Assembly (NCBI RefSeq): GCF_014217565.1
Contig: NZ_CP043661.1
Span: 6,386,001-6,450,000, forward strand
Source: Kribbella qitaiheensis
Lineage (GTDB): Bacteria; Actinomycetota; Actinomycetes; Propionibacteriales; Kribbellaceae
Direction of reading: 5' to 3'
Length of the DNA: 64,000 nucleotides
The notes under the pieces were generated by a model. That model was given only the letters and a program-made list of their open reading frames with translations. It searched no databases and was not told the DNA's origin. Positions within the stretch are counted from its first letter, which is position 1; the number at the start of each line of letters is the position of its first letter. This document shows, in pieces, positions 36,825 through 46,136 of this stretch. The position numbers and the translations under genes were made by a program.

Positions 36825-37082
36825 TTGAATGGAATGTGCCGAAGCTGTGGATTCAGGCACGCGTGTAACAACGACGTCGACAAACATTGCCCGTCACCCC
36901 CCAGTGACCACGAATCCCACCCCAAAGATCCGCCCCCGGATCCCCAGGGCTGACTGTGGCAGTCCGCCACGCTGCGTGCAAGTCTTCCGGCGGATATTGG
37001 GCATTCCAACCCGTTATCGCTACCGAGCGTGAGGGTTTTGGCGGCTCCTGTTAGGTCACTCGGTACCGAATCCACCGGTATT
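36825..37082. other. Intergenic region, no feature seen
   Basis: This holds the probable PKD promoter and the 3' end of the convergent-side acyltransferase transcript. I saw no coding frame with family similarity and no clear palindrome. Confidence 0.5.
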
Positions 37083-38138
37083 TCAGGTAGTGACTTTCGC
37101 CCGCTGGGGCAGTCTTTCGAGCAGCTGCTTGAGGCGGGGTGCCAGTGGCTTTTCGACGCCGTAGTGGAGTGCTGCCGCGACGCCGATCATGAGCGCCATC
37201 GTCGCGAGGACGAGGAGAATCGCGTTCACGTGCGGGCCGACGCGCTCGAAGATGATGAAACCGACGTGCGCGTGGACCAGGTACAGGGGATAGGTCAGGG
37301 CGCCCAGTACTGCGAACCACGGCTTGCCGAGGTTCTGGGTCTTGCCCAGAGCGACCAGCAGCATGACCGCGAAGATCACCACGACGATGGTGACGACCAC
37401 CCAACTGTGGAGCGTGGTCTGGTAGCGGACGCCGACGCGGTCCGCGAACCCGATGGCGCGGGGGACGGCGTTGCCGAGGGCAATGACGAAGATGGCCAGC
37501 GACTGCAGACCGGGTCCGTTGCGGTAGATCATGCACAGGGCCATGCCGGCGATGAAGTAGTGCGAGAACTGGGTGTTCAGGACCAGGTCCGCAGCGTGCG
37601 GAAGGACGCCGGTCTCGAAGATGAAGGTGGCGGCCAGCCAGCCCCAGAGGAAGATCGTGACCCGCTTGGTCGTGACGCCGATCCAGGTCAGGACCAGGAT
37701 CATCGCGTAGAACCTGAGCTCGGCCCACAGCGTCCAGTAGACGACGTCGACGTTCTCGATGTTCGGCAGCGAGTTGAACATCGTCAGGTTGGCCAGGTAC
37801 TGCCCGATCGATACCGGGAACCTGCCCTGACTGAAGGCCACCGAGACGACCGCCGTGACCGTGACCGCGATCCAGTACGCCGGGTAGAGCCGGACGATCC
37901 GGGAGATCAGGAATGATCGCGGCGGCCGGTTCCACGCGCTCAGCAGCACGACGAAGCCGCTGATGGTGAAGAAGAGGTCGACACCGAGGTAGCCGTACCG
38001 GGCGATCGGGTCCGCGTGCGGGAAGTGGAGGCCGGACAGACCACCGGCGTACGCGGAGAACAGGTAGTGGTAGGCCATCACGGAGATGGCCGCGATGATT
38101 CGGAGCAGGTCGATCTCGTGCAAGCGTGGGCGGTTCAC
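37083..38138 (-). CDS. Acyltransferase-3 family membrane protein
   Basis: This 351-residue integral membrane protein starts MNRPRLHEIDLLRIIAAISV. It has the acyltransferase-3 pattern: an early Arg in the first helix, then SVMAYHYLFSAYAG with the conserved His. ARYGYLGVDLFFTISGFVVL follows, and further on SFLISRIVRLYPAYWIAVTV. About ten helices follow. Such proteins O-acylate surface sugars or glycolipids. The GTG at 38138 is preferred because GGAG lies nine bases before it; longer readings add non-family residues. The substrate is unknown. Confidence 0.88.
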   Translation of the reverse strand: MNRPRLHEIDLLRIIAAISVMAYHYLFSAYAGGLSGLHFPHADPIARYGYLGVDLFFTISGFVVLLSAWNRPPRSFLISRIVRLYPAYWIAVTVTAVVSVAFSQGRFPVSIGQYLANLTMFNSLPNIENVDVVYWTLWAELRFYAMILVLTWIGVTTKRVTIFLWGWLAATFIFETGVLPHAADLVLNTQFSHYFIAGMALCMIYRNGPGLQSLAIFVIALGNAVPRAIGFADRVGVRYQTTLHSWVVVTIVVVIFAVMLLVALGKTQNLGKPWFAVLGALTYPLYLVHAHVGFIIFERVGPHVNAILLVLATMALMIGVAAALHYGVEKPLAPRLKQLLERLPQRAKVTT

Positions 38139-38228
38139 GACGGACACTCCATCGTATTGACGGCCTGAGATCAAACCACCACGGCCTGATCTCGGCCCAC
38201 GACCATCGGATGATGTCGGCACGGCGGG

Positions 38229-38921
38229 TCAACCTCCGGGTGGACGGACGAGTTCGGGATGCTCCGCCGCGACGTTGCGGTAGGCAAGGAGTACATGGGG
38301 TGGGACGTCGACATGGCCGATATGGTTGGCGCCGCGCGGACCGTATCCCTCGGGCGTGTCGTGCAGCCGCCGGATCTCGCCGAGCACGAGCGAGACGAAT
38401 CGCCGGCCCGACCAGCCGTCGGGGATGACCGGGGCGAAGCTGATCAGCTCGGTGCCGGGGAAGGCGCGCTCGAAAGACGCGTGGGTACGCCGCTGCATGG
38501 TCGGATCCTGAATCAGCAGCAATGACGTCGCGGTCTGGACCAGTTGGCGGGAGAATTCCGCGTTCTCCCCGCAATTCGTCGACCGGTCCTCGACCTCGAT
38601 CGCGGCGGGGCTGACTCCCCTTCCGATCAGCAGGTCCCGGAAGATGTGCGACTCCGGCCGCCCCGCGGTGTCCACCTGGCCGAGCCCACGCAGCTCGATC
38701 GCCTCGATCAGATATCGGGTCGAGTGCCCGATCCCGCCGCTGATCAGGATGCGCTCGGTCACCTTCTGATGGAACGCGCTCGCCGTGACCTCGACCGACT
38801 CCAGCACGGCGCTCCCCATCAGCACCAGCAGATCGACCTTGCGGCCCAGTTCGTCGATATCCCGCCTCGCCAGATACCGCCCAAGAGTGCGGAGATCGTC
38901 GTCAATCATCCGAACCAGCAT
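38229..38921 (-). CDS. YdcF/DUF218-like protein
   Basis: This 230-residue protein has the DUF218 (YdcF/SanA) Rossmann-like fold. It shows VDLLVLMGSAVLESVEVTAS, TERILISGGIGHSTRYLIEA, then IEVEDRSTNCGENAEFSRQL with the conserved STNTxENA-like motif. LLLIQDPTMQRRTHASFERA (the QxPxHxxR-type segment) comes next. Family members bind nucleotide or act in envelope metabolism in enterobacteria. No membrane anchor is seen. Two starts (38921 and 38909) are equally plausible, as neither has a strong ribosome-binding site. Confidence 0.8.
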   Translation of the reverse strand: MLVRMIDDDLRTLGRYLARRDIDELGRKVDLLVLMGSAVLESVEVTASAFHQKVTERILISGGIGHSTRYLIEAIELRGLGQVDTAGRPESHIFRDLLIGRGVSPAAIEVEDRSTNCGENAEFSRQLVQTATSLLLIQDPTMQRRTHASFERAFPGTELISFAPVIPDGWSGRRFVSLVLGEIRRLHDTPEGYGPRGANHIGHVDVPPHVLLAYRNVAAEHPELVRPPGG

Positions 38922-39114
38922 GCCGAACCAACAGCCCACATTCCACCCCCGACGGGTGGGACCTACAAACCAGCACCCACCAACTTGCCGTTCCCGCCCC
39001 GGAAGCGGTCCGCGCAGGCTTGGCCGAATCCAAGCAGCGGAGGTTGGTGAGTGCTGGCAGTTCAGGTCCACCCCGACGACCTAGGAGGTGCGACGGGGTG
39101 GGCGCTTGTAGGGG

Positions 39115-40278
39115 TTAGCGGGTGCCGTAGAGGTGGTCCAGGGCTAGTTGGTCCAGGTGTTCGAAGGCCATGCCGCGTTGGCCGGCTTCGTCCGGGTCGA
39201 AGGAGTCGGTGCGGAGGGTGGCGATGGTTTCGTCGGGGGCGAGGGTGGGCTGGGCGAGTTGGTCGAGGCGGGCGTCGAGGAGGGCCTGCTGGACCTCTGG
39301 GTCGGCGCGGAAGGCTTGCACCTTGGCGCGGAGGACGAGGTAGTTGTGCATGCAGCCCGCGGCCGAGGCCCAGACGCCGTCCATGTCCTCGGTCCGGGGC
39401 GGCTTGAAGTCGAAGTGGCGAGGGCCGTCGTAGCCGCCGTTCTCCAGGATGTCGACGGTCCAGAAGGCGCCGCGGGCGTTGCCGGCGCCGAAACGGAGGT
39501 CCTGGTCGTAGCGGGGACCGTTCTGGCCGTTCAGGTCGGCATGGAAGAGCTTGCCGTGCCACAACGCCTGCGCGATCCCGTGCGCGTAGTTGAGGCCGGC
39601 CATCTCCTCGTGCCCGACCTCGGGGTTCAGGCCGACCCGCTCGGAGTGTTCCAGCGACTCGATGAACGCGAGCGCGTGACCGATCGTCGGCAGCAGGATG
39701 TCGCCGCGCGGCTCGTTCGGCTTGGGCTCGATCGCGAACCGGATGTCGTAGCCCTGCTCGATCGCGTAGGAACCCAGCACGTCGAAGGCTTCCTTGTACC
39801 GGTCGAGTGCCGCCCGGACATCCTTGGCCGCACCCGATTCAGCGCCTTCGCGGCCGCCCCACGCCACGAACGTCTCCGCGCCCAGTTCCGCCGCGAGGTC
39901 GAGCTGGTCGGCCGCCTTGCGGATCGCGTACCGGCGTACGTCGCGGTCGTTGTTCGTGAAGCCGCCGTCGCGGAAGACCGGGTGGGCGAACAGGTTCGTC
40001 GTCACCATCGGTACGGCGAGTCCGGTCTCCTCCAATGCGGCCCGGAACGGCTTCAGGTGCGCGTCGCGCTCGGCGATCGAACTACCGAAGGGAAACACGT
40101 CGTTGTCGTGGAAAGTGATGCCGTAGGCACCCATATCGCTCAACCGGCGGACAGCCTCGGCCGGGTCGAGCACCGGCCGGACGGGACCGCCGAAGACATC
40201 GACGCCTTGCCAGCCGACGGTCCACAAGCCGAAGGAGAACTTGTCCTCTCGGGTGGGCGTGAAGTCGGCATCGGTCAT
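39115..40278 (-). CDS. xylA: Xylose isomerase
   Basis: This 387-residue protein is a class-I actinobacterial xylose isomerase. Markers are KFSFGLWTVGWQGVDVFG, YGITFHDNDVFPFGSS with the catalytic His, VAWGGREGAESGAAKD, then FAIEPKPNEPRGDILLPTIG with metal-binding Glu. NPEVGHEEMAGLNYAHGIAQ and HADLNGQNGPRYDQDLRFG follow. It converts D-xylose to D-xylulose in the cytoplasm with two divalent metals. It is the last gene of a minus-strand operon with two sugar permeases and a binding protein. No xylulokinase gene is in the window. Confidence 0.97.
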   Translation of the reverse strand: MTDADFTPTREDKFSFGLWTVGWQGVDVFGGPVRPVLDPAEAVRRLSDMGAYGITFHDNDVFPFGSSIAERDAHLKPFRAALEETGLAVPMVTTNLFAHPVFRDGGFTNNDRDVRRYAIRKAADQLDLAAELGAETFVAWGGREGAESGAAKDVRAALDRYKEAFDVLGSYAIEQGYDIRFAIEPKPNEPRGDILLPTIGHALAFIESLEHSERVGLNPEVGHEEMAGLNYAHGIAQALWHGKLFHADLNGQNGPRYDQDLRFGAGNARGAFWTVDILENGGYDGPRHFDFKPPRTEDMDGVWASAAGCMHNYLVLRAKVQAFRADPEVQQALLDARLDQLAQPTLAPDETIATLRTDSFDPDEAGQRGMAFEHLDQLALDHLYGTR

Positions 40279-40304
40279 GGTGGTTCCTCCTACCAGGAAT
40301 GGGA

Positions 40305-41189
40305 TTACCGGCTGAAGCCGGCCGTGAGTCCGCTCAGCAGTTGGCGACGGCCGAGCGCGTAAAGGATGACGATGGGAAGTGTGGTCAGTACGACGGAGGC
40401 CAGCACTGCGGGCACGTTGACGCTGTACTGCCCCTGGAATGTCCACAACGCCAGGGGAAGTGTCCGTTTGTCCGGGCTCTGGGTCAGGATCAGCGGCAGC
40501 AGGAACCCGTTCCAGACACCAAGCCCGTTGTAGATGCTGACCGTCACCAGCGCCGGCCTGGTCAGGGGAAGCGTGAGCTTGCGGAGCATTCCCCACTCGG
40601 TGGCGCCGTCGACGCGCATCGACTCGAAGAGTTCCTTCGGCACGTCGCGGATGAAGTTCGTCAGCACCAGCACGGACAGCGGGATCGAGAACGCGATCGA
40701 CGGCAGGATCAGCGCCAGCAGGCTGTCGTACAGATGCATTTTGATGATCAGCAGATAGACCGGAATGATCGTCGCCTGCAACGGGATCGCCAGTCCCATC
40801 AGGAACAGACCGTTGATCCCGGCCAGGAACCGGCTACCGGCGCCGCGGACGATCGCGTACGCCGCCATGAAGGAGATCGCCACCGCGGGCAGGATCGTGC
40901 CGGCCGTGACGATCACGCTGTTCACGAAGTACCGCGGGAAATCGGACTCGATCACGAGCCGGTAGTTCGCGATGGTCGGATCGGTGGGCAGCGCGAACGG
41001 GTTCTGGGTGAAGAACGCGCCCTGGTCCTTGAAGCTGGTCACGACGATCCAGTAAAGCGGGATCAACACGATCACCAGCCACAGCCAGCCCGCCGCACCG
41101 CCGAACCAGTTCAGCTGGGTGAGCCGGCGCAGGCCCAACGGCCTCGCGCCCGACGGCCGGGTCGCCGTGCTTGTGGTCAGCACTGCCAT
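40305..41189 (-). CDS. Carbohydrate ABC transporter permease (MalG type)
   Basis: This 294-residue six-helix permease has the EAA loop ELFESMRVDGATEWGMLRKL and the C-terminal end RRQLLSGLTAGFSR. The ATG at 41189 is preferred over GTG at 41198 because GAAGG lies seven bases before it. The gene overlaps the end of the other permease gene, suggesting coupled translation. It is part of a probable xylose or xylo-oligosaccharide importer. Confidence 0.93.
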   Translation of the reverse strand: MAVLTTSTATRPSGARPLGLRRLTQLNWFGGAAGWLWLVIVLIPLYWIVVTSFKDQGAFFTQNPFALPTDPTIANYRLVIESDFPRYFVNSVIVTAGTILPAVAISFMAAYAIVRGAGSRFLAGINGLFLMGLAIPLQATIIPVYLLIIKMHLYDSLLALILPSIAFSIPLSVLVLTNFIRDVPKELFESMRVDGATEWGMLRKLTLPLTRPALVTVSIYNGLGVWNGFLLPLILTQSPDKRTLPLALWTFQGQYSVNVPAVLASVVLTTLPIVILYALGRRQLLSGLTAGFSR

Positions 41190-41190
41190 C

Positions 41191-42118
41191 TCATGCACCT
41201 TCCTGCTGGCTGGCCGTCGTGCTGCCGCCGAGTCGTCGCAGCAGCAGGGCGAGCAACAGGCCCAGTACGACGAGAAGCACGGCGATCACGCTGGCAGGAC
41301 CCATCAGGTTCGCCTGGAACCCGCGTTTGTACATGTCGAGTGCGAGCACGCGGGTGGCATCACCAGGTCCACCGGCGGTCAGCACGAAGATCAGGTCGAA
41401 GAAGGTCAGCGAGCCGACCACCATCAGCGTCGACGACGTGATGATCGTGTACTTGAGTTGCGGCACCGTGATGCTGAAGAACTGCCGGATCCGCCCGGCC
41501 CCGTCGATCGAGGCCGCCTCGTACATGGTGGTCGGGATCTGCCGGACGCCGCCTTGATAGATCAGCGAGTGGAACGGGATGAACTGCCAGGAGACGACGA
41601 AGATCACGACGCCGACAGCCAGATTGCCCTTGCCCAGCCAGTCCTGGCTCAGGAACTCCAGGTGCAGCCCGGCCCCCAGCCCGAAGTTCGGGTCGAGCAA
41701 CGCCTTGTAGGTGATCGCGATCGCCGCCGAGCTGAGCAGCAGCGGAACGAAGTAGAGCACCGCCAGCAGCGCGCGGTACCGCTGGCGGCCCGGCCAGGAA
41801 GACCCCGAGCAGCAGGCTCAGCGGGGTCTGCACGGCCCACGAGAGGAACATGATCTCGAACGTCACCAGGACCGTGTGCGGCAGCGCGGGATCGCGAAGA
41901 ACCGTGCTCCAGTTGGACAGACCGGCGGTGTGGATGTCACCGAGACCGTCCCACTGGGCAAAGCTGAGCAGCAGTACGCCGGCCAGCGGGACGACGCCGA
42001 ACATGACGAACATGATCAGCGCCGGGACCACCATCCAGCCGACCGAGCCGCTCCGCCCGGCGCGCGAGGAGGAAGGCCGCAAGACAGCCGGTACGCCGGG
42101 GGGAGCGGCCGCCGTCAC
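41191..42118 (-). CDS. Carbohydrate ABC transporter permease (MalF type; one +1 frameshift as read)
   Basis: The first frame runs from MTAAAPPGVPAVLRPSSSRA through WMVVPALIMFVMFGVVPLAG to LSLLLGVFLAG. The next frame picks up at RQRYRALLAVLYFVPLLLSS and continues through TMYEAASIDGAGRIRQFFSI (EAA loop) to the normal C-terminus. Dropping one G in the minus-strand GCCGGGCCGCC (41787-41791 on plus) restores a continuous protein of about 308 residues. I treat the break as a probable sequence error. Its start overlaps the stop of the binding protein gene. Confidence 0.85.
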
Positions 42119-43470
42119 TTGCCGATCACCAGGTTCATGCTGTCCGCGAACTGCTGCGGCGAGATCGACAGCTGGAAGAGCTTCGCGATGTTGTCGAGCA
42201 GCGTCTCCGCGGCGGTCGGGCTGAGCGCCTGGTCCCAGGACTGGGCGAAGTTCTTCGCGCCGGACGAGGTCTCGTACACGAACTTCAGCCAGGCGGCGTC
42301 GTTCGGGTCCGTCACGCTAGCCAGCTTGTCCTTGGCGCTCTTGACCACCGGGATGTTGCCGGACTTGACCCAGGCGTCCACCGATGCGTCGTCCAGGGTG
42401 GAGGTGGACAGGAACTTCTTCGCGGTGTCCTTCTCGGCCTGGCTCGCCTTGGAGGAGATCGACAGGTATTGGCCCGGGTTGCCGACGGTGTCGCTCGGGT
42501 CGCCCTTGCCGCCGTCGACCGGCGGGAAGTTCATGTAGCCGAGATCGCCGCCGGTGACGAACTTGCCGCCGGCGCCCTTCATGCCGCCGTAGGTCCAGGC
42601 GCCGTGCACCATCATCGCGGCCTTGCCCGTGTAGAGCAGCGCCTGGTCGGCGTTGGAGTCCGCGGTGATCGAGGAGAAGCCCTTGATGAAGCCGTTCGCC
42701 TTGATCAGCTTCTGCATCTCGTCGAGGGCCTTGAGCGCCGACGGGTCGGACCAGGCCTTCGCCTGGCCGTCGAAGATGTTCTGGAACACCTCGCTGCCGC
42801 CGATCCGGTCGAACAGGAACTCCAGCCACATCATGTTGGTCCAGCGCGATTGTCCACCGAGGGAGAAGGGCGCGATCTTCTTCTCGTTGAACTTGGGGAC
42901 CAGGTCCATGATGTCGCCCCACGACTGCGGTGGCTGCGCGCCGATCTGATCGAAGGCCTTCTTGTTGTAGAACAGGACGATCGGCGTGGTGGTCTCGACC
43001 GGCATGGCGTAGATCTTGCCGCCGACCGTGGCCGCGCCGAAGGCGGACGGGAAGATCGAGTTCTTCAGTTCGGCGTTCTCACCGAACCAGCCGGTCAGGT
43101 CCTCGACCTGGTTGGCGTCGACGTAGCTCTTCAGCCCGCCACCGCCCCAGCCCCAGATCAGCGTCGGGCCCTGGCCGGCGCCGATCGCCGTCTTGATCTT
43201 CTGCTTGAACGCGTCGTTCTGGAACTCGGTCTGCTTGATCTGGGTGCCCGAGTTCGCGTCGTTGAACCGCTTGACCTGCGCCTCCCGGATGGCCTGCTGG
43301 GGAGCGCCGGTGAGGGACCAATAGGTGGCCCCGGAACCGCTCGCGGTGCCGCCGGTCGAGCTGCCGGAACTTTTCGGGCCGGAGGTGCCGCAGGCCGCGA
43401 GCCCCGCGGCGACGGCGCCGCCGGCGGTCAGGCGGAGAAAGGTACGCCGGGATGTCGTCATGGGATCCAC
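42115..43470 (-). CDS. ABC sugar-binding lipoprotein, probably Tat-exported
   Basis: The 451-residue protein starts with a combined twin-arginine and lipoprotein signal (SRRTFLRLTAGGAVAAGL then AACGTSG, lipobox LAAC). The mature part is a family-1 sugar-binding protein: GATYWSLTGAPQQAIREAQV, VETTTPIVLFYNKKAFDQIG, then DQALLYTGKAAMMVHGAWTY. A GTG start at 43470 has GGAG six bases upstream; an ATG three codons later is possible. It leads the operon with two permeases and xylA. Confidence 0.93.
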   Translation of the reverse strand: MDPMTTSRRTFLRLTAGGAVAAGLAACGTSGPKSSGSSTGGTASGSGATYWSLTGAPQQAIREAQVKRFNDANSGTQIKQTEFQNDAFKQKIKTAIGAGQGPTLIWGWGGGGLKSYVDANQVEDLTGWFGENAELKNSIFPSAFGAATVGGKIYAMPVETTTPIVLFYNKKAFDQIGAQPPQSWGDIMDLVPKFNEKKIAPFSLGGQSRWTNMMWLEFLFDRIGGSEVFQNIFDGQAKAWSDPSALKALDEMQKLIKANGFIKGFSSITADSNADQALLYTGKAAMMVHGAWTYGGMKGAGGKFVTGGDLGYMNFPPVDGGKGDPSDTVGNPGQYLSISSKASQAEKDTAKKFLSTSTLDDASVDAWVKSGNIPVVKSAKDKLASVTDPNDAAWLKFVYETSSGAKNFAQSWDQALSPTAAETLLDNIAKLFQLSISPQQFADSMNLVIGK

Positions 43471-43499
43471 TGTGATCTCCGTACTCCGTGCCGAAGCAC

Positions 43500-43509
43500 T
43501 AACCGGTTA
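43500..43509. promoter_or_regulatory. Palindrome TAACCGGTTA ahead of the binding protein operon
   Basis: A perfect 10-bp palindrome lies 30 bases before the start of the binding protein gene. AACCGGTT cores are common in LacI-type operators. It may be bound by the LacI protein at 46137 or by a xylose repressor elsewhere. Confidence 0.55.
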
Positions 43510-43666
43510 AGAACTGCGATGTTTCGTAACGTAGGTTTCGAGCGTGTTGCTGTCAAGGTCTTGAACTCAGGACAATCACGAGTCAGAGTTACGATGCGGA
43601 TACGCCGTATGAGCAGGGGAAACACAGCGTTGCTCTGGAGCCGCTCGGTATTCACAGCATGCACGC

Positions 43667-43692
43667 AAAGTCTCGAAATGTTTCGATACTTT
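43667..43692. promoter_or_regulatory. 26-bp operator palindrome ahead of the GH3 gene
   Basis: Arms AAAGT-c-TCGAAA and TTTCGA-t-ACTTT around a central TG form a 12-bp-arm inverted repeat with one mismatched pair. The site lies 35 bases before the GH3 start codon and resembles LacI-family operators in length and symmetry. Confidence 0.75.
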
Positions 43693-43726
43693 CTTACTGC
43701 CTCGGCCGACAACTAGGGAGAATTTC

Positions 43727-46123
43727 GTGACGACCTCTGTTCCGCCGGTGATCCCGGACGAGCGTCCGTGGCAGAACGTCTCGCTGCCGGCCGAGAAGCG
43801 GGCCGACCTCCTGCTGGAGGCGATGACGCTCGCCGAGAAGGTCGCTCAACTCGGTAGTCGCTGGGCCGGTAACGACATGGCCGAGGCCGAACTGCCCTCC
43901 GACGAGCAGCTCAACGTCGCGCCGATGCAGGACGTCTTCGCGGCCGGCGGATCGGTCTCGCTCGAGGACGCGAGCCGGCACGGACTCGGCCACCTCACCC
44001 GGGTCTGGGGGAGTGTCCCGCTGACGGTCGAGGAGGGCGTGGCGGAGCTGGTCCGTCAGCACGAGGTCGTCCTCAAGGGATCGCGGCTGGGTGTCCCGGC
44101 GTTGGTTCACGAGGAGTGCTTGACGGGCTTCACGGCGTACGGCGCGACTGTCTACCCGACCGCGCTCGCGTGGGGTGCGACCTTCGATCCCGAGCTGGTG
44201 CGGCGGATGGCCGCGACGATCGGGCGCGACATGGCCGCTGTCGGTGTCCACCAAGGTCTGTCGCCGGTGCTCGACGTGGTCCGCGACTATCGCTGGGGCC
44301 GGGTCGAGGAGACGATGGGTGAGGATCCGTATCTCATCGCGATTCTCGGCTCGGCGTACGTGCGTGGTCTGCAGAGCGCCGGCGTCATCGCAACGCTGAA
44401 GCACTTCGCGGGCTACTCCGCCGCCCGCGGTGGGCGCAACCATGGGCCGGTGTCGATCGGGCGCCGCGAGCTGCTCGACATCATCCTGCCGACCTTCGAG
44501 ACCGCGATCGCGACCGCCGGCGCGGATTCGGTGATGAGCTCGTACTCCGATGTGGACGGACTCCCGGCCGGTGCGGATCCGTGGTTGTTCACCGAGCTGC
44601 TTCGAGACCATTGGGGTTTCGAAGGCACCGTCGTCTCGGACTACTGGGCGGTCCCGTTCCTTGCCACCATGCATCGCGTCGCCGCCTCGACCGATGCCGC
44701 GGGCGCCCTTGCCCTGACCGCCGGAACCGACGTGGAGCTGCCCGACACGATCGGTTTCGGAGCGGGTCTGATCGAGCGGGTCGAGTCGGGGGAGCTGTCG
44801 GAGGACCTCGTCGATCGAGCGGCCCGACGCCTGCTTCTGCAGAAGATTCGGCTCGGCCTGCTCGATCAGGACTGGACCCCGGCCGGCTCCGTCGCCGACG
44901 GGGTGGACCTCGACTCGCCGGCGAACCGTGCTCTCGCTCGTGAATTGGCCGAACGCTCGATCGTCCTGCTCGACGCCGGTACCGCACTTCCGCTGCTCGG
45001 TGACGATCGCCCCGCGCTGCAACGGATTGCCGTCGTCGGGCCCTGTGCCGACGACCCGCGGACGTTCATGGGCTGCTACGCCTTCCCCAACCATGTCCTA
45101 CCTCGCTATCCCGATCGCGACCTCGGCATCGAGGTCCTGTCCGCAGTAGATGCCCTGGGCAATGAGCTTCCGGGCGCTGAACTCCTGTACTCAAAAGGAT
45201 GCCCGGTTCTCGGTGATGATCGATCGGGATTCTCCGAGGCTGTGGACAAAGCCCGTGACGCCGATCTCTGCATCGCCTACGTCGGTGACCTGTCCGGCCT
45301 GTTCGGGCACGGTTCGTCGGGCGAGGGATGCGACGCCGAGGACCTGCGCCTCCCCGGCGTACAGGCTGAATTGCTCGCACAACTCCTGGACACCGGTACG
45401 CCGGTGCTCGTGGTGGTCGTGTCCGGTAGGCCCTACGCGTTGGGCGACATCGCGGAGCGCGCGGCCGGCCTCGTCCAGGCCTTCATCCCTGGCCAGGAAG
45501 GCGGCGCTGCGATCGCGGGCGTGCTCAGTGGAAGGGTCGTGCCTGGCGGCAAGCTTCCGGTGCAGATCCCGCGCCACGTGGGCGGGCAGCCTGCGACCTA
45601 CCTGCAGCCGCCGCTCGGCAGCGTGGAGAGTGCCGGGATCAGCGGTCTCGAGACCGTGCCGCTGTTCCCGTTCGGCTTCGGGTCGTCGTACACGACTTTC
45701 GAGGTCGGCGATCTGCGCCTCAGCGACACCGAGATCGCGACCGACGGCGAGTTCACCGCGACCGTCAGGGTTCGCAACACCGGTTCGCGGGCGGGCGACG
45801 AGGTCGTCCAGCTCTACCTGCACGACGTGGTGGCCCAGGTCGCCCGGCCGGTGAAGCTGCTGACCGGCTTTGCGCGGATATCGCTCGAGCCAGGCGCCGC
45901 GATGGACGTCACCTTCCACGTCCACGCCGACCGTACGGCGTACAGCGGGCCGGACCTTCGCCGCATCGTCGAGGCAGGCGACCTCGAAGTACTGGTGGGA
46001 ACTTCGTCGGCTGATCTGCCGTGTCGCGCGAGCGTGCGGCTGACCGGAAATACGCGCGTCGTCGGACACGATCGTAGGATGATCACCCCTGTCGACCTGA
46101 CGCCCATAACCCGAGAAGTGTGA
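43727..46123 (+). CDS. GH3 beta-glycosidase (probable beta-xylosidase or beta-glucosidase)
   Basis: This 798-residue protein has the full GH3 layout. The N-terminal barrel carries PALVHEECLTGFTAYGATVY, VIATLKHFAGYSAARGGRNH (KHF motif), then WGFEGTVVSDYWAVPFLATM with the nucleophile Asp in SDYW. The alpha/beta sandwich has LLGDDRPALQRIAVVGPCAD. The C-terminal FnIII-like domain has VRNTGSRAGDEVVQLYLHDV. No signal peptide is seen, so it cleaves imported oligosaccharides. Its position opposite xylA and the sugar importer, with a shared regulatory region, points to xylosides, but sequence alone does not exclude glucosides. Confidence 0.92.
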   Translation: MTTSVPPVIPDERPWQNVSLPAEKRADLLLEAMTLAEKVAQLGSRWAGNDMAEAELPSDEQLNVAPMQDVFAAGGSVSLEDASRHGLGHLTRVWGSVPLTVEEGVAELVRQHEVVLKGSRLGVPALVHEECLTGFTAYGATVYPTALAWGATFDPELVRRMAATIGRDMAAVGVHQGLSPVLDVVRDYRWGRVEETMGEDPYLIAILGSAYVRGLQSAGVIATLKHFAGYSAARGGRNHGPVSIGRRELLDIILPTFETAIATAGADSVMSSYSDVDGLPAGADPWLFTELLRDHWGFEGTVVSDYWAVPFLATMHRVAASTDAAGALALTAGTDVELPDTIGFGAGLIERVESGELSEDLVDRAARRLLLQKIRLGLLDQDWTPAGSVADGVDLDSPANRALARELAERSIVLLDAGTALPLLGDDRPALQRIAVVGPCADDPRTFMGCYAFPNHVLPRYPDRDLGIEVLSAVDALGNELPGAELLYSKGCPVLGDDRSGFSEAVDKARDADLCIAYVGDLSGLFGHGSSGEGCDAEDLRLPGVQAELLAQLLDTGTPVLVVVVSGRPYALGDIAERAAGLVQAFIPGQEGGAAIAGVLSGRVVPGGKLPVQIPRHVGGQPATYLQPPLGSVESAGISGLETVPLFPFGFGSSYTTFEVGDLRLSDTEIATDGEFTATVRVRNTGSRAGDEVVQLYLHDVVAQVARPVKLLTGFARISLEPGAAMDVTFHVHADRTAYSGPDLRRIVEAGDLEVLVGTSSADLPCRASVRLTGNTRVVGHDRRMITPVDLTPITREV

Positions 46124-46136
46124 GGAGGTGCCGCGC

